Shown here one piece after another: positions 23,723 through 31,411 of a stretch of 43,283 nt of DNA; within the stretch, counting starts at the first letter, position 1, and the number at the start of each line of letters is the position of its first letter. Under the pieces are notes generated by a model that was given only the letters and a program-made list of their open reading frames with translations, searched no databases and had not been told where the DNA came from. This stretch comes from a virus. The stretch spans positions 1-43,283 of IMG/VR virus record IMGVR_UViG_3300042566_000324, one strand, 5' to 3'. Position numbers and translations under genes: made by a program.

Positions 23723-23774
23723 ATTGCTTTTATTATAAATATGTTTTTGTATATTTATTTTTAAAGTTTATATA
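23723..23774. promoter_or_regulatory. Divergent promoter region
   Basis: Only 52 bases separate the start codons of a minus-strand gene (23722) and a plus-strand gene (23775). Both promoters must lie here or inside the coding ends. The stretch is over 80% A+T and holds a TATAAATA octamer at 23733-23740. No operator-like GC palindrome is visible. Confidence 0.5.
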
Positions 23775-24323
23775 ATGAGTTATAATAAATGGGATGAGTT
23801 CATAGAAACTCCATCAAAAAAATTTGGATATCAAGTTCCGTCATTTCAACCATCCGTTTTTAGGGAATATAGAGGTGAAATATTTACGACTTTCCATTCG
23901 GAAGAGCATCCTGCAATGAGGCATGTTCATTATGATAAAAATGAATTATCAATTCATAGTAGATTTTCTCGTTCTTACAAAGGTGTATTGAGAGGATTAC
24001 ATGGTGATAATAAGACATGGAAATTGGTTCAAGCTACCGTTGGAGACATTTATTTAGTTGTATTGGATGCAAGAGAAAGTTCCGATACATATGGAGATTG
24101 GGAAAGTTATATTATAAGTGAAAGATTAAGAAATCAAGTTTTAATTCCACCAGGATTTGTAAATGGACACTATGCATTAACTGATTGTATGTTTCATTAT
24201 ACCCTATTATACAATGGTTCGTATGTCGATTCTCCGGAACATAAAGTAATTAAATGGAATGACCCAGAGTTTCAAATAGAATGGCCTACAAATAATCCAA
24301 TACTTCAATCAAAAGATAAATGA
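23775..24323 (+). CDS. RmlC-like sugar 3,5-epimerase
   Basis: A 182-aa cupin-fold protein of the dTDP-4-dehydrorhamnose 3,5-epimerase family, the same length as RmlC. Visible are GVLRGLHGDN (70-79) with the catalytic His76, KLVQATVGDIYLVVLDAR (83-100) with its Asp98, the DTYGDWESY segment, and IPPGFVNGHYAL (124-135). It should epimerise an NDP-4-keto-6-deoxy sugar, a product of an NDP-sugar 4,6-dehydratase such as the SDR two genes downstream. It opens the plus-strand island and its stop overlaps the next start (ATGA at 24320). The first 30 residues diverge from typical RmlC. Nucleotide specificity cannot be read. Confidence 0.88.
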   Translation: MSYNKWDEFIETPSKKFGYQVPSFQPSVFREYRGEIFTTFHSEEHPAMRHVHYDKNELSIHSRFSRSYKGVLRGLHGDNKTWKLVQATVGDIYLVVLDARESSDTYGDWESYIISERLRNQVLIPPGFVNGHYALTDCMFHYTLLYNGSYVDSPEHKVIKWNDPEFQIEWPTNNPILQSKDK

Positions 24324-24952
24324 TAAATTATTTAAAAAATCATCCAATTGTGAAAGAATCACAATATACAAAAGATGATTTAATAAAATTTGAAAGATTA
24401 ATTGCAGACCATTGGGAATCAGGTAGAATAAAAGGGCCTGTGCATCTTAGTGGTGGGAATGAAGATGAGTTAATTGAAATTGGAAAAAGAATATCCCCAT
24501 CGGATTGGGTTTTTTCAACTTGGCGTTCTCATTATCATGCATTGATTAAAGGTATTGACCCACAATGGTTAGAGAATGAAATATTAGAAGGAAGGTCTAT
24601 TACAATTGTAAATAAAGAACAAAAATTCTATTCAAGTGCAATTGTTGGTTCTATTATTCCTATTGCAGTTGGTGTAGCAATGGCAAATAAAAGAAATGGT
24701 AATGATGATAAAGTATGGTGTTTTGTTGGTGATATGGCGTTTGAAACTGGCGGGTTTTATGAAATGAACAAATATGCAGAACGATATGATTTACCAATTA
24801 CATTTGTAATAGAAGATAATGGAGTATCAACAAATACACCAACGGAAGCAACCTGGAATGGTCAAAAAAGAGACATCCCAAGTAAAACAATATGGTATAA
24901 CTATGAAAAAAAATGGCCGCATTACGGAACAGGAAAATGGGTAGTGTTTTAA
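24320..24952 (+). CDS. E1-alpha-like TPP-dependent enzyme subunit
   Basis: A 210-aa TPP-binding subunit resembling the alpha chain of pyruvate/acetoin dehydrogenase E1, but about 120 residues shorter. Residues 102-125 (FYSSAIVGSIIPIAVGVAMA) are the typical helix before the cofactor loop. The TPP/Mg motif is GDM-x26-DN (FVGDMAFETGG through FVIEDNGVST), a GDG-x26-NN variant. The N-terminal STWRSHYHALIKG segment corresponds to the conserved HPLYLA-type region. Its last 16 bases overlap the SDR gene. With the beta-like subunit at 25949 it could transfer or remove a two-carbon unit on a sugar or keto-acid precursor. No E2 or E3 gene is present, so ordinary dehydrogenase function is unlikely. Confidence 0.8.
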   Translation: MINYLKNHPIVKESQYTKDDLIKFERLIADHWESGRIKGPVHLSGGNEDELIEIGKRISPSDWVFSTWRSHYHALIKGIDPQWLENEILEGRSITIVNKEQKFYSSAIVGSIIPIAVGVAMANKRNGNDDKVWCFVGDMAFETGGFYEMNKYAERYDLPITFVIEDNGVSTNTPTEATWNGQKRDIPSKTIWYNYEKKWPHYGTGKWVVF

Positions 24953-25947
24953 TAACAGGAATAACAGGAATGGTAGGTTCACATTTAACGGATTTTTTAT
25001 TAGAAAATACCGATTGGAAAATATATGGGTTTTGTAGATGGAATGATAATTTGGAAAATATAGAACACCTTTCTTCGGAAATAAATAATGGTAAAAGATT
25101 ATCATTAATATATGGTGATTTAAATGATTTATCTTCATTAATTAATGCCGTAAACATTTCTAAACCAAAATATGTATTTCATTTAGCTGCACAATCTTAT
25201 CCACAAACTAGTTTCATTTCTCCAATAGAAACATTACAAACAAATATAATAGGAACTACAAATTTATTAGAATCACTAAGGTTGTCAAATTGTAAAGATG
25301 CGATAATTCATATATGCGCATCATCGGAGGTTTTTGGTAAAGTTCCAAAAGATAAATTACCAATAGATGAAGAGTGTGGATTTCATCCAGCATCCCCATA
25401 TGCCATATCAAAAGTTGGAACCGATTTAATTGGTAGATACTACGCCGAAGCATATGATATGCGTGTTATGACAACAAGAATGTTTACACATACAGGCCCA
25501 AGACGTGGAGATATATTTCACGAATCCACTTTTGCAAAACAAATTGCAATGATTGAAATGGGATTACAAGAACCAAAAATATATGTTGGAAATTTAGAAT
25601 CACTTAGAACATATGCAGATGTTAGAGATGCAGTTAAAGCATATTATATGTTAGTAACGATTAATCCAATAAAAGGTGAATATTACAATATCGGTGGAGA
25701 ATATACATGTGAGGTTGGTGATACATTAAATTATTTAATAAACAAATCAACAATTAAAAATATAGAAATAGTAACGGATGTCGATAGACTTAGGCCGATT
25801 GATGCCGATTTACAAGTTCCCAACACTACAAAATTTAAAAAACATACTGGATGGGAACCAACAATACCCTTCAATAAAACAATGGATGATTTATTAGAAT
25901 ATTGGAGGGATAAAGTAAAAACAGGTAGAAAATTTTTAAAAAGATAA
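24937..25947 (+). CDS. GDP-mannose 4,6-dehydratase-like SDR
   Basis: A 336-aa extended SDR; I start it at the ATG at 24937 (MGSVLITGITGMVGSH), preceded by AGGAA, rather than an in-frame ATG eight codons upstream that lies inside the previous gene. NAD(P) loop TGITGMVG (7-14), CASSEVFGK with Ser130 and Glu131, and YAISK with Tyr155 and Lys159 give the dehydratase-type catalytic set of GDP-mannose 4,6-dehydratase. Further agreement: THTGPRRGDIFHESTFAKQI and a YNIGGEYT block. It should convert an NDP-hexose to its 4-keto-6-deoxy form, which the RmlC-like protein could epimerise. It sits between the two TPP-enzyme halves. Confidence 0.88.
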   Translation: MGSVLITGITGMVGSHLTDFLLENTDWKIYGFCRWNDNLENIEHLSSEINNGKRLSLIYGDLNDLSSLINAVNISKPKYVFHLAAQSYPQTSFISPIETLQTNIIGTTNLLESLRLSNCKDAIIHICASSEVFGKVPKDKLPIDEECGFHPASPYAISKVGTDLIGRYYAEAYDMRVMTTRMFTHTGPRRGDIFHESTFAKQIAMIEMGLQEPKIYVGNLESLRTYADVRDAVKAYYMLVTINPIKGEYYNIGGEYTCEVGDTLNYLINKSTIKNIEIVTDVDRLRPIDADLQVPNTTKFKKHTGWEPTIPFNKTMDDLLEYWRDKVKTGRKFLKR

Positions 25948-25948
25948 T

Positions 25949-26497
25949 ATGAATAAACCAGAATATACACCATATAAAGATGCATTAACAAATGCGATGT
26001 CAGAAATTGCTAAAATAGAAAATTCAATTTTCATTGGCCAACAGATTTTATTTTCAGGAAATCCAATGAGCACAACATTAGATGGAGTTTCAAAAGATAA
26101 AATGATTGAAGTTCCTGTTATGGAAGAATCTCAAATGGGAATGAGTTTAGGTATGGCTATGACTGGAAACTTTGTTGTTACCTTTTATCCTCGTTGGGAT
26201 TTTTTAATTTGTGCTACAAATCAATTGGTAAACCATATTGATAAAATTGGTTTAATGAGTAATAACAAATGGAAACCAAATATGATTATCCGTGTTGGCA
26301 AGGGTAGTGATAAACCATTAGACCCAGGTCATCAACATAAAGGAAACTATTTTGATGAATTTAAATCAATGTGTCCTAATATTGAATTTCATAATTGTAT
26401 GAGATGGCAAGAAATTGAATTGTCATACAAATATGCTATAAACAATGGAGGTATTAATCTTATTGTTGAATATCCTGAGTTGTATTATTCCAACTAA
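25949..26497 (+). CDS. E1-beta-like TPP-dependent enzyme subunit
   Basis: A 182-aa protein matching the pyrimidine-binding domain of E1 beta chains and transketolases. The sequence VPVMEESQMGMSLGMAMTGN (about 52-71) holds the catalytic Glu that protonates TPP, and DFLICATNQLVNH with IRVGKGSDK and DPGHQHKGN follows as in E1-beta. The usual C-terminal transketolase_C domain is absent (E1-beta is about 325 aa). It starts directly after the SDR stop and is the likely partner of the alpha-like subunit at 24320. Its 3' end overlaps the convergent minus-strand gene by 38 bases. Confidence 0.8.
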   Translation: MNKPEYTPYKDALTNAMSEIAKIENSIFIGQQILFSGNPMSTTLDGVSKDKMIEVPVMEESQMGMSLGMAMTGNFVVTFYPRWDFLICATNQLVNHIDKIGLMSNNKWKPNMIIRVGKGSDKPLDPGHQHKGNYFDEFKSMCPNIEFHNCMRWQEIELSYKYAINNGGINLIVEYPELYYSN

Positions 26498-26891
26498 CTT
26501 CCCATACTTGCATATCAGCTGCTAGACAATCTATTTTATAATCCTTTCTACCACCGGATACTTCTTGTATTTTGTTTTTAGCTGTGTTTCTAATACCATT
26601 CAGTCCATGAGTAAGTTCCAAACTATTACCATCTTTGATTCCTTTACGAACATTTGATTCGTTGTGCCAGATATGTAAATTCATTTGCGATAATACTACA
26701 ATTGCTCTTATTGTTTCGGCAGTAACAACACCTTTATTTTCATCTAAACACATTTGAATATCATGCACAATATCTTGGATTTCTTTTGCATATTCGGATT
26801 TGTGTTCTGGAATAAATACTTCTTTTAACTGTACAATGGATAATCTATCTACCAATTCACTTAAAGTTGGTAAGTATTTTCTGTGTTTCAT
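26460..26891 (-). CDS. Conserved phage protein of unknown function
   Basis: A 143-aa protein that I recognise as a recurrent, unnamed protein of environmental T4-like phages: RKYLPTLSELVDRLSIVQLK at the start, HIWHNESNVRKG in the middle, LTHGLNGIRNTAKNKIQEVS and GGRKDYKIDCLAADMQVWEV near the end. It is helical and has no metal or nucleotide motif. The ATG overlaps the stop of the SGNH gene upstream (ATGA). It is the last gene of the long minus-strand glycan block and ends inside the convergent E1-beta gene. Function unknown. Confidence 0.75.
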   Translation of the reverse strand: MKHRKYLPTLSELVDRLSIVQLKEVFIPEHKSEYAKEIQDIVHDIQMCLDENKGVVTAETIRAIVVLSQMNLHIWHNESNVRKGIKDGNSLELTHGLNGIRNTAKNKIQEVSGGRKDYKIDCLAADMQVWEVSWNNTTQDIQQ

Positions 26892-27670
26892 ATTTTATTT
26901 TTTATAAATTTTAAAAATTCTTGTGAAAAATTATAGTGCCAATTTTTTCCAGGATGTTCACCATCTCTGGCCAATTTATCATTTTTATAACAATTTTTTG
27001 GTTCAAAAAATCCATGATAATTTATAGTATAATTTAATTCGGGTTGTAATTCTTTAAATACATCATAATAATATCCTGCAACCGTATGAAATATTTTTAT
27101 ATTATACAATTTTGCAATAGTTTCTACAAATTTATAGGATTCCCAAAATATCATTAAGTCTTGATAATCATTTCTCAATTCTAAAAATAATAAATCTTCG
27201 GTTTCATTTTTCCAAACTATATCTTTACTATGTGCAGTTCTAAATCCACCCACTTTTTTAAAAGAACCATCATCTTTCATATAATCTCTTCTACTAAATC
27301 CAGGCCACATTATTAATACTAAATTTGGAGTAAATTGTGATGATACAAATTTATAAAATGTTTTTGCAACAAAAGAAGTTGATACACCATACATTGAGTA
27401 GTTAAATGTTTTTCCAAATTCATTACCAATTAACATTGGCCACGTTTCATCCACATTAAGACCGATTCCCATAGTCCAAGAACAACCCAATGTTAATATG
27501 TTAAAATCTGACTTTTCTTTTATTGAATTAGAACGATACCCATGTTCATTCATATCATATACAATGGTTCCATCGTCAATCAAATCGGTTGCTAATGTTG
27601 ATAGTTTTTTATTTTTATATTTTTCTAATACAAAAATATTATCGGATAGTATGTTTTCTATATTTCCCAC
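26888..27670 (-). CDS. SGNH-hydrolase-like protein (copy 1)
   Basis: A 260-aa SGNH/GDSL-type protein. Block I is LTLGCSWTMGIG with nucleophile Ser64; the C-terminal block V is ARDGEHPGKNWH with Asp236 and His239. The long middle is aromatic-rich. The start is a GTG at 27670, preceded by AAAGGAAAG and lying inside the last codons of the GT10-like gene. SGNH enzymes are esterases or O-acyltransferases, often acting on acetylated glycans. It is one of four such proteins in this block and the most distant in position, separated from the others by the GT10-like gene. Catalysis is likely but the substrate unknown. Confidence 0.72.
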   Translation of the reverse strand: MGNIENILSDNIFVLEKYKNKKLSTLATDLIDDGTIVYDMNEHGYRSNSIKEKSDFNILTLGCSWTMGIGLNVDETWPMLIGNEFGKTFNYSMYGVSTSFVAKTFYKFVSSQFTPNLVLIMWPGFSRRDYMKDDGSFKKVGGFRTAHSKDIVWKNETEDLLFLELRNDYQDLMIFWESYKFVETIAKLYNIKIFHTVAGYYYDVFKELQPELNYTINYHGFFEPKNCYKNDKLARDGEHPGKNWHYNFSQEFLKFIKNKI

Positions 27671-29097
27671 TTTATCTGCTTTCCTTTACAAAAATCGGCC
27701 AGTTCACCAATTAATTCTTCTCCAAATATTTTTACATTATTGTAATTTTTTAATGTTCTATGATTATGTAAAAGTATATCTTCCATTTGCCAATACCAGT
27801 TATGTATTTCTTCCTTTGACATTGCCGATAATCTTACAATTTCATTATATATTTTATTCATTCTTATTTTTTGGTCAGGTTCATTATCATAACTTTCATC
27901 AATAAATCCTTCAAAAGTTTTAAATCCTAAACTTTTTAAAAGTTCTAATGCTCCCGGAAATGCTACAAATAAAAATGGTTGAAAATTTATTATTGGTTTA
28001 AATACTTTTTCAGTTAATGATTTATGTTCACCATCAATGAATGTTTCAAAACAAACTTCAAAATATGAATTTATATATTGTTCAAAATTTAAATCAGTCC
28101 ATGCATTAATATCATCTACATTTTGATTATTTTCACTTTTTAATTTATGTGGTTGTGTATCATATAATTCTTTTATTTTATCTAAATCTAATGTTTCGAA
28201 AGCAAATTCTTCTTCGATTTGTTTAATTCTATCAGGTTGATATACACTTTGTAAAGCATAAAAAGACCAATCGGCTTTTGATAATACATCATTTGTGGAT
28301 ACCAATTTATATAATAGTGCAAGTCTATGTGGTCTATTATTTCTCATTTTCATTAAAAAATGATTATCTCTAATTTTTGACTTTGAATCAAAAAAGTTTT
28401 GTTCATTCATACACATCGTATCACCCTGATTTATATATGTGTTAAAAAACCAAGAACTATGGTCTAAACAAAATGGTAAATTTACTATTTTTAATTTTCG
28501 TTGCTCTAATGGAAACCAACTTTCATATAATTCTTTTGCATTAAAACTATTAATACAAATTATAACAGAATCATTTGGTAATCCACTATATTCAATTGAT
28601 TTATGAATATCTAAATAGGTATTAAAATCAATATATGGTTCCATAGAGTAATCTATTAATATTTTTACTCTATTTTGAAATATATACTTTATTGTTTGTT
28701 TTGAGATATATTTCCAAAAATATTCTCCTATTAAATTTTTACCATTTACTGGACTTATTCCAAAAAAGTTATTTAATGAAGGACTAGGTTTTATTGGGTA
28801 TATAAATGCTTCCGTACTTCTTTTTGCAAAATATATTGCTTCTTCGTTTGGATTTAGAATTGTATTGTATACCGACGCATGATAAAAAAATCCAGTACAA
28901 GATATAGGCCAATGTCCATATTCATCTTCAAACATATCTTTTAATGATATACCTGTTTCAAATATAGTTGCTCCTGTTTTTTTTGTGGAATACAATGATG
29001 ATAAATAATTCATTACTCCTATTTCAGGCATAGTTGCGTTTGGTAATACAAATGATGAAAACACATTATCAAATACAAAATTTACTTTATGTTTCAT
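27658..29097 (-). CDS. GT10-like glycosyltransferase candidate
   Basis: A 479-aa protein starting at the ATG at 29097, which overlaps the upstream stop (ATGA); a TTG at 29103 is less likely. The C-terminal third (CFETFIDGEHKSLTEKVFKP, then INFQPFLFVAFPGALELLKS and GFKTFEGFIDESYD) has the donor-site pattern of GT-B enzymes of the alpha-1,3-fucosyltransferase (GT10) type: a FE...TEK core followed by a proline-containing strand and GFKTF. The N-terminal part shows no clear motif. It probably transfers a deoxyhexose or similar sugar, which would fit the 4-keto-6-deoxy pathway on the plus strand. Family assignment is from motif memory only. Confidence 0.55.
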   Translation of the reverse strand: MKHKVNFVFDNVFSSFVLPNATMPEIGVMNYLSSLYSTKKTGATIFETGISLKDMFEDEYGHWPISCTGFFYHASVYNTILNPNEEAIYFAKRSTEAFIYPIKPSPSLNNFFGISPVNGKNLIGEYFWKYISKQTIKYIFQNRVKILIDYSMEPYIDFNTYLDIHKSIEYSGLPNDSVIICINSFNAKELYESWFPLEQRKLKIVNLPFCLDHSSWFFNTYINQGDTMCMNEQNFFDSKSKIRDNHFLMKMRNNRPHRLALLYKLVSTNDVLSKADWSFYALQSVYQPDRIKQIEEEFAFETLDLDKIKELYDTQPHKLKSENNQNVDDINAWTDLNFEQYINSYFEVCFETFIDGEHKSLTEKVFKPIINFQPFLFVAFPGALELLKSLGFKTFEGFIDESYDNEPDQKIRMNKIYNEIVRLSAMSKEEIHNWYWQMEDILLHNHRTLKNYNNVKIFGEELIGELADFCKGKQIKWEI

Positions 29098-29885
29098 ATC
29101 CAATTATTTTTTTTAAGTTTATTTAAAACATCATTATACACTTTTATATGACCTTCTTTAGAAGTATGTAATGTATTTAAATCATCAGGAAAATCAATAG
29201 CTAATTTGTGCCAATCTACATTTACCAAATATTGTTTATCAATATAATTTGCAAATTCAATATCCCAGGTTAATATACAATGTTTTATATTATTCTTTTT
29301 AAGAAGCATGTGTGCCATATTTATTATACCTATATCAAATTGTCTTTGTATTTTTTCATCAAAAATTTCTGCATAAAAATCTCTAAGAACTTTCATTTTT
29401 TCGTCTGGTTCTTTTCTAAATTTTGCAAAGTAATTTCCTGTTTTATGGCGTGTATTCATTATATTGTCGACATAATCTACTACACCAAAATAATTTTCGG
29501 TAAACATTTTTCCAACATAATTCGGGTCATTTTGTAGTGGATTTTCCAAAAGATATTGATATGTATCTTTGCCAAATGGTGGATATTGATGATAGTTTAC
29601 ATCTGTTAATTTTATATCAGGATTGGCCAATTGTGTATCATATGGAAACCAATCTACTCTATTATAACTTGTGACACTTAGACATAATAAATCTATATCT
29701 TTTACATTTTCTAATGCATATTTCACCTGTAATAATATGGAAAAATTCGTACTAGACCCTTTTGCAAAATTAATTAATTCTTTGTTTAATTTTTCAGCAA
29801 GTAATGAACCATATGGTTCTTTTTTTAAATCATGTACACCAATTCCGATATTAAAGGAATCTCCACAAATAACTAATTTTCCCAT
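29094..29885 (-). CDS. SGNH-hydrolase-like protein (copy 2)
   Basis: A 263-aa SGNH-type protein. Block I is VICGDSFNIGIG with Ser10 at the very N-terminus. The region around residues 30-50 (LINFAKGSSTN) resembles block II/III with Gly and Asn. The C-terminus HTSKEGHIKVYNDVL has two His (240 and 246) in place of a full DxxH. It lacks a signal peptide, so it acts in the cytoplasm. Its stop overlaps the GT10-like start (ATGA) and its start abuts copy 3. Likely an acyl esterase or transferase on a glycan; substrate unknown. Confidence 0.72.
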   Translation of the reverse strand: MGKLVICGDSFNIGIGVHDLKKEPYGSLLAEKLNKELINFAKGSSTNFSILLQVKYALENVKDIDLLCLSVTSYNRVDWFPYDTQLANPDIKLTDVNYHQYPPFGKDTYQYLLENPLQNDPNYVGKMFTENYFGVVDYVDNIMNTRHKTGNYFAKFRKEPDEKMKVLRDFYAEIFDEKIQRQFDIGIINMAHMLLKKNNIKHCILTWDIEFANYIDKQYLVNVDWHKLAIDFPDDLNTLHTSKEGHIKVYNDVLNKLKKNNWI

Positions 29886-30754
29886 TATAATAAATTATGT
29901 TGTTTAATATATCTTGTTAATTCTTCTGCCCACAATTTATGAGATGAAGGTGATGGATGCCATCCATTATATATAGTTTCATTATTATTTTGTTCCATAA
30001 AACTTTTAAAGGTATTATTGTTTTCATCTTTTTTATAAAACTTTATTTTATCAACAGTATCCCACAATGAAACATATTCATAATTGTGAACATCTCTTCT
30101 ATTTTTTTTTGTAGAATAATATGGTGTTCCGTTTAGTTGTAATTTTTTTAATTCCTCTTTGATATTTAAATCATTCCACTCCCATGGTTGTTTTCCAGGA
30201 GTTTGATAAAATGAGTTAAAACACATCCATTTTATTTTATTTTTCTCACAAAAATTTTGTAGTTGTATAACATTCATAACATATCTTGGTAAATATTCTT
30301 CCGGATTCCACAAATATGTCACATATAAATCCCAAAAATCTTTTTGTGCAGGTGCATCAAAATGTTGAACTTGTGGCCATAATCTAAATCTAGAACTAAA
30401 TTTTTCATCTTTATACCAAAATGAATTTCGTTCAGGAGATGACCATCCAACTATTACAAATAAATCATCGGTAGGTAATCCTTTTGCCAAATAATTTGTT
30501 GAAATATATGTAATAATTCTGTTTAATATTGTCCCATTGTCATCTGCTGGCCAAGATAAATTAATAACATCTGCATTTAAAAAATTTGAAAGATGTGTTG
30601 GGAATATTTTTGGTATTCTATACGCATCATTCTCTTCTGTCCAATCATATTTTCCAGGATGTGTTGCATTATCATATCGTTTACTTATCTCAGGGTCAGC
30701 TATTTCTGAACCAAATACCCAACTATCTCCGTCACATATTATTTTTTTACTCAT
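29885..30754 (-). CDS. SGNH-hydrolase-like protein (copy 3)
   Basis: A 289-aa SGNH-type protein. Block I is ICDGDSWVFGSE with Ser11, block II/III is INLSWPADDNGTILNR with Gly/Asn, and the end block is NGWHPSPSSHKLWAEEL with His266 and His272. I recall similar phage proteins under the name DUF6071, from memory only. The middle is Trp- and Tyr-rich, as in carbohydrate-binding sites. It shares single-base overlaps with copies 2 and 4, so copies 2-4 form one translational unit. Confidence 0.75.
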   Translation of the reverse strand: MSKKIICDGDSWVFGSEIADPEISKRYDNATHPGKYDWTEENDAYRIPKIFPTHLSNFLNADVINLSWPADDNGTILNRIITYISTNYLAKGLPTDDLFVIVGWSSPERNSFWYKDEKFSSRFRLWPQVQHFDAPAQKDFWDLYVTYLWNPEEYLPRYVMNVIQLQNFCEKNKIKWMCFNSFYQTPGKQPWEWNDLNIKEELKKLQLNGTPYYSTKKNRRDVHNYEYVSLWDTVDKIKFYKKDENNNTFKSFMEQNNNETIYNGWHPSPSSHKLWAEELTRYIKQHNLL

Positions 30755-31410
30755 TATATTATTTTTTTATCCAACATTGGATTATTAATCATATCAATCA
30801 TTTTTTTTGCAAAGATTTTATGTCCTTCGAAAGACCAATGCGTATCGTGTATTTTTCCATTTGTTGCATTATGAATAGTTTGGAATTTATTATCATAATC
30901 CAATACATTCCATATTATACACTTTTTAACACCTTTTGATAAAAATAATTTTTTAAAAAAATTAAATCTATCATCAAATCTTTTTCTTATTATATCACAA
31001 TCCATATAAGTTAATGTATTCATTATATGTTCACTTTCTATACTATTGTATCCTGCACTTTTAAACATATCTTCTGGTACAGGTGTTACGGTAACTGGAT
31101 TATTTAAGTAATCCATTTCTTTGTTTGTTAGTCTATTTTCTATATCGAATCTATGACTAAATGTTTTTTGTATTATTACATAATCACCAGAATTAACTTC
31201 GTCAAATGTTCTAATCATAGAATCTATTATTTTATCATTTGAATTTCTACCAAGTGAATAGTTTTTTAATTCTAAATCAAATTCTTCAGCAACAATTTTA
31301 GTCCAAATTTTATCTGATTTTGATTTTTTATATTTCTTATAATATGGTTCATAAGAAAAACAACCATTACCATTTGTAAAAGAACAACCATATGTAAACA
31401 ATCTATTCAT
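30754..31410 (-). CDS. SGNH-hydrolase-like protein (copy 4)
   Basis: A 218-aa, shortest member of the quartet. Block I is FTYGCSFTNGNG with Ser10, then NYSLGRNSNDKIID with the Gly/Asn pattern of blocks II/III, and the final block DTHWSFEGHKIFAKKM with His191 and His197. It resembles copy 1 in using G-C-S instead of G-D-S. It starts one base after the glycosyltransferase-like gene upstream and overlaps copy 3 by one base. Role as for the other copies; not demonstrated. Confidence 0.72.
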   Translation of the reverse strand: MNRLFTYGCSFTNGNGCFSYEPYYKKYKKSKSDKIWTKIVAEEFDLELKNYSLGRNSNDKIIDSMIRTFDEVNSGDYVIIQKTFSHRFDIENRLTNKEMDYLNNPVTVTPVPEDMFKSAGYNSIESEHIMNTLTYMDCDIIRKRFDDRFNFFKKLFLSKGVKKCIIWNVLDYDNKFQTIHNATNGKIHDTHWSFEGHKIFAKKMIDMINNPMLDKKII

Positions 31411-31411
31411 A

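Noticed and set aside
24913-24936. Eight-codon N-terminal extension of the GMD-like protein
   Set aside because: It lies within the E1-alpha-like gene and adds a basic tail before the NAD(P) loop; the second ATG gives the standard N-terminus.
23775-26497. Plus-strand island as contaminating bacterial DNA
   Set aside because: Base composition matches the neighbours and the flanks on both sides are continuous phage sugar genes; no insertion-sequence ends or repeats are seen.
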